DNA of 13,739 nt from Chloroflexota bacterium (GTDB lineage: Bacteria > Chloroflexota > Limnocylindria > Limnocylindrales > CSP1-4), in contig DAIDTV010000014.1 in NCBI GenBank assembly GCA_027457005.1, positions 1 to 13,739 on the forward strand, written 5' to 3'. Below, piece by piece: positions 6,465 to 12,422 of the stretch. Within the stretch, counting starts at the first letter, position 1. Each line of letters begins with the position of its first letter. Both the position numbers and the translations under genes were made by a program. The notes below the pieces were generated by a model. That model did no database searches. It was given only the letters and a program-made list of their open reading frames with translations, and was not told the origin of the DNA.

Positions 6465-7130
6465 ATGCGGCACGTGGACGGCATCACTTCCTGGGGGCCC
6501 GCCGCGATCCTCGGCATCGGGGGTGGCATCTACGGCTTTCTGGCCGATCGCCTGGCGGCCCGCTGGCCCGAGCACGAGGACGCGGCGCGCAGGCCGGTCG
6601 ACTGGCGGACCGCGCTGGTGGCCCTCCTGGCGGCCGGGGCGTTCTTCGCGCTGCCCGGCCGGTTCGGCTCGCTCCGGGATCTGGTCCTGGGCGCCGCGTT
6701 CTTCGCCGCCCTGGTCGTCCTGCTCGCCACCGACCTCGACCAGCGGCTCTTGCCCGACGAGATCACCCTGCCGCTGATCCCCGCGGCGCTGGTGGTGCTG
6801 CTGGTGGGCTGGAACCCGGTCCTGGCGGGCAAGGAGCTGGGAATGGCGAGCGGGCTGGCCGCGGCCGTGCTTGCCCCGCTGTTCCTCGGCGTCACCGGCG
6901 CGCTCTTCAGGGGAGCGCTGGGGATGGGCGATCTCAAGCTCGCGGTGAGCCTCGGCCTGGTATGCGGCATCTCGCAGCTGATCGCCGGGTTCATCGTCGC
7001 GTCGCTGGCGGCCGGCGTGGTGCTGCTGGTGCTCCTGGCCACCCGTCGCCTCGGGCTGCGCAGCGCCATCCCGTTCGGGCCCATCCTCATCCTGGCCGCG
7101 TTCCTGGCGGTCCTGCGGCCCATAACCTGA
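6465..7130 (+). CDS. Type IV prepilin peptidase (A24 family), catalytic domain only
   Basis: This 221-residue integral membrane protein would cleave the short leader of type IV pilin-like or Flp-type prepilins at the cytoplasmic face. Both aspartate protease motifs are present: TDLDQRLLPDE with D90 (the AxxDxxxxxLPD motif) and GALGMGDLKL with D156 (the GxGDxK motif). Several hydrophobic segments are visible, roughly 11-27, 50-64, 72-90, 100-118, 128-147, 158-195 and 201-217. The N-terminal cysteine-bearing domain and methylation region of bifunctional PilD enzymes are absent, so this resembles the short TadV/FlpK or archaeal-like peptidases. The start is uncertain: ATG 6465 is preferred, with GTG 6474 or TTG 6438 possible; none has a strong ribosome binding site. 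No pilin or pilus assembly gene is in the window, so its substrate is encoded elsewhere. A hairpin follows the stop. Confidence 0.85.
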   Translation: MRHVDGITSWGPAAILGIGGGIYGFLADRLAARWPEHEDAARRPVDWRTALVALLAAGAFFALPGRFGSLRDLVLGAAFFAALVVLLATDLDQRLLPDEITLPLIPAALVVLLVGWNPVLAGKELGMASGLAAAVLAPLFLGVTGALFRGALGMGDLKLAVSLGLVCGISQLIAGFIVASLAAGVVLLVLLATRRLGLRSAIPFGPILILAAFLAVLRPIT

Positions 7131-7149
7131 TGGGCATGAGCGCGGCGGC

Positions 7150-7173
7150 GATCCCGGCGCGCAGCCGGGGATC
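7150..7173 (+). terminator. Hairpin after the prepilin peptidase gene
   Basis: GATCCCGGC (7150-7158) pairs with GCCGGGGATC (7164-7173) with one bulged G and a 5-nt loop, 19 nt after the stop. There is no T-tract. Position and stem length make a terminator plausible. Confidence 0.45.
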
Positions 7174-7179
7174 CCGATG

Positions 7180-7221
7180 GAATACCGGCCCGGACGGGCG
7201 GAGTACCGGCCCGGGGAGGCG
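7180..7221. repeat. Two tandem 21-bp imperfect repeats upstream of the M23 peptidase promoter
   Basis: Units 7180-7200 and 7201-7221 match at 17 of 21 positions and share the exact core TACCGGCCCGG. The 21-bp period is two helical turns, placing both cores on one face of the DNA, just upstream of the promoter at 7237-7266. A tandem regulator site is a reasonable inference. Confidence 0.4.
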
Positions 7222-7236
7222 AGCCGCGCGCCCGCG

Positions 7237-7266
7237 TTGCGGCGCCGTCGCCGCTGCGGCTATCAT
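7237..7266 (+). promoter_or_regulatory. Putative promoter (TTGCGG, 18 bp, TATCAT) for the M23 peptidase gene
   Basis: This is the only place in the window where a -35-like and a -10-like hexamer occur at good spacing. Transcription would begin near 7273 and leave a leader of about 120 nt before the ATG at 7393, unlike the leaderless pattern of neighbouring genes. No known riboswitch was recognised in the leader. Confidence 0.45.
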
Positions 7267-7392
7267 GCGCGCAGCCGGAGTCGTTCCTGCGAGTCGTGCC
7301 CTCTCGCCCGAGCGACGCACCACCGGCGGGCAGGGACAGCACTGGCGCCACCAGCGGACGCCGCACGGAGTCGAAGCCTGCACGATGATGCG

Positions 7393-8721
7393 ATGGGTCG
7401 AATAGGACACGCAAGGCACGGGCGGCGCGCACTGCTCGCGGCGCTGCTCCTGGTTCCCCTTCTCTTCGGCTCCTTCGGCGGTGCGCCCACGGCCCGGGCG
7501 GATCCCCTGTCGGATGCGGTGCGGGCGCAGAAGGCGCTCGAGGCCAAGATCGCCGCCCAGCGACAGCAGATCCAGGCACTCCAGGCGAGCGAGGCGAACC
7601 TGCAGGGCGTGCTGGCGTCCACGGCCACGCAGCTCAAGGGCATCAACGTCCAGCAATCCAGGCTGCAGGCCAACGTCGACGCCGCGCAGGCGGCGCTGGC
7701 GGACGTCCGCGCGAAGTACACCGCCATGGTCACCCAGGTCGGCGACCTCGACGCCGCGCTCTCCGCGCTGGACACCAAGATCACGGCCGGCCAGCAGCAG
7801 CTCACCGACGAGCGTGCCACCCTCGCCGGCCACATCGCCGACGCCTACATCACCCAGCAGACCTCGCTGCTGGAGCAGCTGCTGTCGGCCCGCTCGCTGG
7901 CGGACGTGCTGGCCGACGTCGGCTACTACCTGCGCATCGGCAACCAGGACGCGCAGCTCGCCCAGCAGATCCAGCAGAACCAGCAGTCGCTCGAGACGCT
8001 GCAGCAGGCCACGCAGGTCACGCGCACCCAGTCCCAGCAGGTGCGACTGGCCACCTATCAGGCCAAGCAGGAGATGACCAGCCAGCGTAACGCGCTGCTG
8101 GCGGCGCAGAAGCAGCTGAACGCGCTGGAGGCCAGGACCCGGGCGGTGCAGGCCGCACAGCTCGCCGCGTTCACCAGGCTCAAGCTGACCAAGGCGCAGG
8201 CCGCGGCGCGGCTCGCCTCCGAGCAGAAATCCCTCAACGAGCTGTCGAACCTGATCGCCCGGCTCGTCGCCGAGCAGCAGAACATCCCGTCGCAGTACAA
8301 CGGGACGCTGATCTGGCCGATGCCGGGGGTGGTCAGCCAGGAGTTCGGCTGCACCGGGTTCATCGCGGAGCCTCCGCTCGGCAACTGCGCCCACTTCCAC
8401 ACGGGCATCGACATCGTCGCTCCGGAGTACACGCCGATCCGTGCCGCCGGCGACGGCACCGTCGTCTTCGTCGGCCCCAACCCGTACGATCCGCCCAACC
8501 TGCGCGCGTGGATCGTGATCATCGCCCACTCGCAGAGCCTGCTCACCTGGTACGCGCACATCGACAACTACACGCACCCGCCCGCCGTCTACAAGGGAGA
8601 GGTGGTGCACCAGGGACAGGTGATCGCGTACGAGGGGGACACCGGCAACAGCACCGGCCCGCACCTCCACTGGGCCGTGGAGCTCAACGGCACGTTCGTC
8701 AACCCCAGGTTGTTCCTGTGA
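7393..8721 (+). CDS. Secreted coiled-coil M23 peptidase (EnvC/PcsB-like murein hydrolase or activator)
   Basis: The 442-residue precursor has a signal peptide: basic residues (RHGRR), a hydrophobic core at about 13-28, and an Ala-x-Ala site near residue 36 (PTARADP). Residues about 40-300 form a long Gln/Ala/Leu-rich coiled coil, interrupted near 158-185 by LLEQLLSARSLADVLADVGYYL, the loop region typical of EnvC- and PcsB-like proteins. The C-terminal M23 domain (about 305-440) keeps the zinc ligands H336 and D340 in HFHTGID and H426 in GPHLHW, with H389 in WYAH. It is therefore probably an active endopeptidase, unlike EnvC itself, which has lost these. C320 and C332 may form a disulfide. The likely role is cutting peptidoglycan cross-links during division or growth; EnvC/PcsB relatives are controlled by FtsEX, but no ftsEX is visible here. 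The start at 7393 gives the signal peptide; the frame is open upstream to 7177 without protein character. Confidence 0.88.
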   Translation: MGRIGHARHGRRALLAALLLVPLLFGSFGGAPTARADPLSDAVRAQKALEAKIAAQRQQIQALQASEANLQGVLASTATQLKGINVQQSRLQANVDAAQAALADVRAKYTAMVTQVGDLDAALSALDTKITAGQQQLTDERATLAGHIADAYITQQTSLLEQLLSARSLADVLADVGYYLRIGNQDAQLAQQIQQNQQSLETLQQATQVTRTQSQQVRLATYQAKQEMTSQRNALLAAQKQLNALEARTRAVQAAQLAAFTRLKLTKAQAAARLASEQKSLNELSNLIARLVAEQQNIPSQYNGTLIWPMPGVVSQEFGCTGFIAEPPLGNCAHFHTGIDIVAPEYTPIRAAGDGTVVFVGPNPYDPPNLRAWIVIIAHSQSLLTWYAHIDNYTHPPAVYKGEVVHQGQVIAYEGDTGNSTGPHLHWAVELNGTFVNPRLFL

Positions 8722-8725
8722 TCCA

Positions 8726-8763
8726 CCGCCCCGCGGACCGACGGGTCGGCGTCCCGGGGGCGG
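8726..8763 (+). terminator. Possible hairpin between the M23 and glgC genes
   Basis: CCGCCCC (8726-8732) can pair with GGGGCGG (8757-8763), enclosing a small CCGA/TCGG stem at 8738-8749. It starts 5 nt after the M23 stop and ends just before the -10 box of glgC, so it could end one transcript or act in the glgC promoter. Confidence 0.35.
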
Positions 8764-8766
8764 GTG

Positions 8767-8772
8767 TAGGAT
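8767..8772 (+). promoter_or_regulatory. Putative -10 box (TAGGAT) of a leaderless glgC mRNA
   Basis: TAGGAT is identical to the box before the Nudix gene and is followed by 7 nt and the GTG at 8780. An in-frame GTG at 8774 is only 1 nt from the box and so is unlikely to be used. Confidence 0.45.
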
Positions 8773-8779
8773 CGTGGCC

Positions 8780-10183
8780 GTGAAGAGCATCCTGGCGGTC
8801 ATCCTTGCCGGCGGCGAGGGCGAGCGGCTCTCGATCCTCTCCGGCGTGCGCGCCAAGCCCGCGGTCCCGTTCGGCGGCAAGTACCGCATCATCGACTTCA
8901 CGCTCAGCAACTGCGTCAACAGCGACGTGGACAACATCGTCGTGCTGACCCAGTACAACCCGCGGTCGCTCAACGACCACATCGGGGCAGGCCGCCCGTG
9001 GGACCTGGACCGCACCAGCGGCGGGATCCGCCTCCTGCAGCCGTACATCGCGCGCGGCCGGCCCAACGAGTGGTACCGCGGGACCGCCGATGCCGTGCTG
9101 CGCAACATCGAGGTGGTGCGGCAGGCCCCCGGCGACACCGTGCTGATCCTCGCCGGCGACCACATCTACAAGATGGACTACCAGCCGTTCCTGGCCGCGC
9201 ACCGCCGCCACCGCGCCGACGTCACGATCGCGGTCCGCACGGTGCCCATGGAGGACGCGCACCGGTTCGGGATCGTCACCCTCGACGAGAGCGACCGGGT
9301 GATCGACTGGCAGGAGAAGCCCCGGCTGCCGAAGAGCAACCTCGTGAGCATGGGGATCTACGTCTTCTCGAAGCGCGCCCTTCTCCGGTGGCTGGACGAG
9401 GCGCGGACCGACTTCGGCGCGCACGTGATCCCGGCCATGCTGGAGGGCGGGGCGCGCGCCTTCGGCTACCGGTTCGATGGCTACTGGCAGGACGTCGGGA
9501 CGATCGAGAGCTACTGGCAGGCGAACATGGACCTGCTCGACGAGCGCCCCGAGCTCGACCTGTACGACACGGGCTGGCTCATCCACACCCGGTCGGAGGA
9601 GCGGGCGCCGGCCAAGATCGGGCCCACGGCGAGCGTCCACCGGAGCATGATCAGCCACGGCTGCGTGATCTACGGCACCGTGGAACACTCGGTGCTGTCG
9701 CCGGGCGTGCGGGTGGACGTGGGCGCGGTGGTGCGCGACAGCATCGTGATGTTCGACTGCGTGATCCGGGCGGGCGCCGTGGTCGACCGTGCGATCCTCG
9801 ACAAGCAGGTATCGGTGGGGCCGAACACCGTGGTGGGGGAGGGGCGCGATCTCACCATCGCCAACCGCCAGGAGCCCACGCGGCTCAACACCGGTATCAC
9901 GGTGATCGGCAAGCGGGCGGTCATCCCGCGCGGCGTGCGGCTCGGGCGCAACGTCAAGATCGCGGAGGGCGTCCGTGCCAGCGACTTCCGGACGCGCGCG
10001 GTGCCCAGCGGGCAGACGGTCGAGCGCAAGAGGGAGACCGTCGATCACACCGGCCCGGCCGCGACGCCGGGACCGTCCGCCCCGGGAAGCCCCGGCTCCG
10101 CTGCCAGGAACCCGGGCCCCGGCGGGCGCGGGAACGGGGGCGATCTCGAGCTGACCGCGATGCTCCCCGGCGCGCTCGACTGA
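8780..10183 (+). CDS. glgC: Glucose-1-phosphate adenylyltransferase (ADP-glucose pyrophosphorylase)
   Basis: The 467-residue enzyme makes ADP-glucose from ATP and glucose 1-phosphate, the committed step of bacterial glycogen synthesis. Residues 6-40 hold the nucleotide-binding signature (AVILAGGEGERL, then RAKPAVPFGGKYRIIDF, where K34 aligns with the effector-site Lys39 of E. coli). WYRGTADAV (98-106), LAGDHIYKMDY with D127, and EKP with K180 (glucose 1-phosphate site) follow. YWQDVGTIESYWQANMDLL (235-253) is diagnostic. Residues about 280-400 form the left-handed beta-helix of hexapeptide repeats. The last 50 or so residues (from about 418) are a Pro/Gly/Ser-rich extension absent from typical GlgC of about 420-430 residues. 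The GTG at 8780 was chosen for its TAGGAT box at 7 nt. No other glycogen gene is in the window. The GGEGERLSIL variant of the loop is accepted as normal for this branch. Confidence 0.95.
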   Translation: MKSILAVILAGGEGERLSILSGVRAKPAVPFGGKYRIIDFTLSNCVNSDVDNIVVLTQYNPRSLNDHIGAGRPWDLDRTSGGIRLLQPYIARGRPNEWYRGTADAVLRNIEVVRQAPGDTVLILAGDHIYKMDYQPFLAAHRRHRADVTIAVRTVPMEDAHRFGIVTLDESDRVIDWQEKPRLPKSNLVSMGIYVFSKRALLRWLDEARTDFGAHVIPAMLEGGARAFGYRFDGYWQDVGTIESYWQANMDLLDERPELDLYDTGWLIHTRSEERAPAKIGPTASVHRSMISHGCVIYGTVEHSVLSPGVRVDVGAVVRDSIVMFDCVIRAGAVVDRAILDKQVSVGPNTVVGEGRDLTIANRQEPTRLNTGITVIGKRAVIPRGVRLGRNVKIAEGVRASDFRTRAVPSGQTVERKRETVDHTGPAATPGPSAPGSPGSAARNPGPGGRGNGGDLELTAMLPGALD

Positions 10184-10206
10184 CCGCCCCGGTCGATCCT
10201 GCCGCG

Positions 10207-10812
10207 GTGCCCCTGCCCCCGGCCACGTCCGCGGTGTCCGGCTCGGCCGAGTCGGTGGACGCGTGGCTCGGCCAGCTCGGACTTGCGCCGGTCACGCGCG
10301 TCCAGCGCGACGGGGCCACCGCCTGGGACCTGCTGCTCGACGGGAGGCGCCGGTTCGACCTCCGCCTCACGGTCATCTGGCAGCCCGGCGTTGGCCTGGT
10401 GGTGTGGCTCCCGTTCGCGCCGCCCGTGCAGGACGGCCATCGCAGGGCGTACCAGCAGCTGCTCCAGTGGAACGACGAGCTGCCGTTCGTCAAGTTCGGG
10501 CTCGACCCGGAGCTTCGCGTGGTGCTGTCGGCCGAGATCACCCCGGAGGCCGCCGATGCGCGGGCCCTGGGTCTCGCGATCGCACGCACCCTGGCCGTGT
10601 GCGATCACCTGTTCGAGGCGTCGGCCCGGTGGCTCCGCCCCGGCGGGGTCCCGCCGATGGTGGAACCCGGGCGCGTCTCGCGCGGCCGCGCGCTGCTCGA
10701 GCGGTACGCGGGCGAACTGGCCGAACTGACGGGTGCCCCTGCTACACTCGCCCGCGGCGACCGCGTCGCGGAGCGGGGGGCGCCGGACAGGGAGAAGGCA
10801 GGGGGCAGGTGA
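10207..10812 (+). CDS. YbjN-domain protein (type III chaperone-like fold)
   Basis: The roughly 201-residue product carries a YbjN-like domain, recognised from a WDLLLDGRRRFDLRLTVIW strand region followed by a QQLLQWNDELPFVKFGLD segment and then RVVLSAEIT. This matches the usual pattern in which L-x-x-x-N-x-x-L-P-F-V-K-F precedes a strand with VLSAEL. YbjN proteins are small cytosolic proteins linked genetically to stress and motility regulation in enterobacteria; the molecular role here is unknown. The C-terminal 50 residues are basic and poorly conserved in appearance. No ATG is available near the start: GTG at 10207, 10234 or 10255 are candidates, none with a Shine-Dalgarno, and the frame also overlaps the glgC stop. 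Translation may therefore depend on glgC. The stop overlaps the nicotinamidase start (GTGA). The domain call is fairly sure, the start is not. Confidence 0.72.
   Translation: MPLPPATSAVSGSAESVDAWLGQLGLAPVTRVQRDGATAWDLLLDGRRRFDLRLTVIWQPGVGLVVWLPFAPPVQDGHRRAYQQLLQWNDELPFVKFGLDPELRVVLSAEITPEAADARALGLAIARTLAVCDHLFEASARWLRPGGVPPMVEPGRVSRGRALLERYAGELAELTGAPATLARGDRVAERGAPDREKAGGR
10743..10748 (+). promoter_or_regulatory. Possible internal -10 box (TACACT) for the NAD salvage genes
   Basis: TACACT lies within the end of the YbjN-like gene, about 60 bp before the nicotinamidase start. It is followed by a stem-loop at 10751-10777 (outer CCCGC/GCGGG, inner GCGAC/GTCGC). No -35 element is evident. If active, the two salvage genes could be expressed separately from glgC. 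Confidence 0.33.
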
Positions 10813-11363
10813 AGGCTGTCATCGTCGTGGACATGCTCCGCGGGTTCCTGGAGCCCGGCCACAACCTCTACGGTGGCGAAGGCTGTCGCGCGATCATCCC
10901 GGCCACCCGGGCGTTCCTCGAGCGCGAGCGAGCGCTCGGCTCGCTGCTGGTGTTTCTCGCCGACACCCACGATCCCGACGACCTCGAGTTCCGCATGTTC
11001 CCGCCGCACTGCCTCCGCGGCACGCCCGAGGTCGAGGTGATCCCGGAGCTGGCGGACCTCGCCGCCGCGGCGATCGTGGTGCCCAAGCGCCGGTACAGTG
11101 GGTTCTTCGACACACCGCTCGACGTGGTGCTGAGCGACCGTGACGTGACCGAGGTGGCCGTGGTGGGGGTGATGACCGACATCTGCGTGCTGCACACGAC
11201 CGCCGACCTGCGGAACCGGGACTACGAGACCACCATCGTGACCGACTGCGTGGCGTCGTTCGATCCCGCGGCGCACGAGTTCGCGCTGGAGCACATGCGC
11301 GGCGTCCTCGGTGCGCGGCTGGCGACGAGCGCCGAGCTCGTCGCGTCGCCGGCTGTCGGGTAG
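10809..11363 (+). CDS. pncA: Nicotinamidase (isochorismatase-like cysteine hydrolase)
   Basis: This 184-residue cytosolic enzyme is predicted to deamidate nicotinamide to nicotinate. The catalytic triad of the family is in place: D8 in VIVVDML, K93 in VPKRRYSGFF, and C126 in GVMTDICVLHT, preceded by the cis-peptide region. Metal-binding residues fit nicotinamidases rather than plain isochorismatases: D52 and H54 in ADTHD, with H67 in PPHC. The GTG at 10809 overlaps the stop of the YbjN-like gene (GTGA) and has AGGGGG and GGAGAAGG purine-rich sequence upstream, a good ribosome binding site. The next gene starts on the base right after its stop and encodes nicotinate phosphoribosyltransferase, which uses its product; this context strengthens the nicotinamidase call over other amidases in the superfamily. 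Confidence 0.9.
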   Translation: MKAVIVVDMLRGFLEPGHNLYGGEGCRAIIPATRAFLERERALGSLLVFLADTHDPDDLEFRMFPPHCLRGTPEVEVIPELADLAAAAIVVPKRRYSGFFDTPLDVVLSDRDVTEVAVVGVMTDICVLHTTADLRNRDYETTIVTDCVASFDPAAHEFALEHMRGVLGARLATSAELVASPAVG

Positions 11364-12404
11364 ATGGCAATGGATCAGCCCCGGCCCGTGCGCCGGCCCT
11401 CGAGGGCGATCCTGGAGGGCGACTCGGCAGACGTCTACTTCTTCCGGGCCCAGCAGGTGCTGGAGCGCGAAGGGATCAACCCGGTCGTGGTCATGGAGGT
11501 CTTCTCGCGCCAGTCCGGCGTGCTGTGCGGGATCGACGAGGCGAAGACGCTCCTGGCTCACGCGCTGCGGGACGCGGACCGCGGCGAGGTCACGATGGAG
11601 GCACTCTCGGACGGCGACCTCTTCTCGGACCGGGAGATCGTGCTGCGCATCCGCGCCCGGTACCGCATGTTCGGCCTGTACGAGACCGCCATGCTGGGGA
11701 TGATGGCGCAGTCGACCGGATGGGCGACCGCGGCACGGCGCTGCGCGGACGCGGCGGCGCCGCAGCCCGTGATCAGCTTCGGAGCCCGGCACGTCCACCC
11801 CGACATCTCCGACACGCTCGACTACGCGGCGATCGTCGGGGGCTGCGTGGGCGCCTCGACGCCGGCAGGCGCGCGACTCTCCGGGCTGCGCCCGACCGGC
11901 ACCATGCCCCACGCGCTCGTGCTGATGTTCGGCGACACGGTCCGCGCGGCCGAGGCGTTCGACCGCGATCTGCCGCCGGACGTCCCCCGCATCGTCCTGG
12001 TGGACACCTTCAAGGACGAGGCCGAGGAGGCGCTGCGGGTGGCCGATGCGCTGGGCGACCGGCTCTACGGGATCCGGCTGGACACCCCGTCCGAGCGTGG
12101 TCGCGTGACGGCCGACCTGGTGACGGAGGTCCGCGCCAGGCTCGACCAGGCCGGGTACCAGCACGTCAGGATCATCATCAGCGGCGGCCTCAACCCCGAC
12201 CGGATTGCCTACTTCAAGGAGCGGGGCGCCCCCGTGGACTCCTTCGCGGTCGGCAGCTACATCAGCGGGGCGAGCCCGGTCGATTTCACCGGCGACCTGA
12301 AGGAGATCGACGGGAAGCCGATCGCCAAGCGGGGGCGGATCCCGGGGGTCACGCCCAGCCCGCGGCTGAAGCCGGTCGACCTGTCCGCCTGGCTGGGGGA
12401 GTGA
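11364..12404 (+). CDS. pncB: Nicotinate phosphoribosyltransferase (short, archaeal-like type)
   Basis: The 346-residue protein is predicted to join nicotinate and phosphoribosyl pyrophosphate to give nicotinate mononucleotide, feeding the Preiss-Handler route to NAD. Recognised segments are DSADVYFFRAQQVL (20-33), SFGARHVHP (138-146), the GTMPHAL segment (179-185), VLVDTFKDE (211-219) and ISGGLNPDRI (272-281), in the order of the NAPRTase family. The short length resembles the compact type described from Thermoplasma and many Chloroflexota and Actinomycetota, rather than the 400-500-residue E. coli type. The ATG at 11364 directly abuts the stop of the nicotinamidase gene; an in-frame ATG at 11370 is equally possible. 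Both lie in one transcript. It is convergent with the glycine dehydrogenase gene, with 18 bp between the stop codons. Confidence 0.92.
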   Translation: MAMDQPRPVRRPSRAILEGDSADVYFFRAQQVLEREGINPVVVMEVFSRQSGVLCGIDEAKTLLAHALRDADRGEVTMEALSDGDLFSDREIVLRIRARYRMFGLYETAMLGMMAQSTGWATAARRCADAAAPQPVISFGARHVHPDISDTLDYAAIVGGCVGASTPAGARLSGLRPTGTMPHALVLMFGDTVRAAEAFDRDLPPDVPRIVLVDTFKDEAEEALRVADALGDRLYGIRLDTPSERGRVTADLVTEVRARLDQAGYQHVRIIISGGLNPDRIAYFKERGAPVDSFAVGSYISGASPVDFTGDLKEIDGKPIAKRGRIPGVTPSPRLKPVDLSAWLGE

Positions 12405-12422
12405 CCCGGCCGGCGGCCCCGC

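Noticed and set aside
4739..6529. Long open frame on the minus strand opposite pepA
   Set aside because: Its composition (Arg, Gly, Pro, His, Val-rich with no domain) is that of a shadow frame in GC-rich DNA; the plus strand encodes a full M17 enzyme with all catalytic residues.
7295..7390. Small GTG-initiated frame of about 30 codons in the M23 leader
   Set aside because: It has no ribosome binding site or protein-like feature, and short frames are expected in GC-rich DNA.
7267..7392. c-di-AMP (ydaO) riboswitch in the M23 leader
   Set aside because: This riboswitch often precedes cell-wall hydrolase genes, so I looked for it, but its conserved GC-rich signature segments are not recognisable here.
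7087..9165. Long open frame on the minus strand opposite the M23 peptidase and the start of glgC
   Set aside because: It spans two clear plus-strand genes and an intergenic region and shows no protein family features; it is open only because antisense stops are rare in this GC-rich sequence.
8699..10048. Long open frame on the minus strand opposite glgC
   Set aside because: It mirrors glgC codons and has an Asp/His/Arg/Val-rich shadow composition with no motif.
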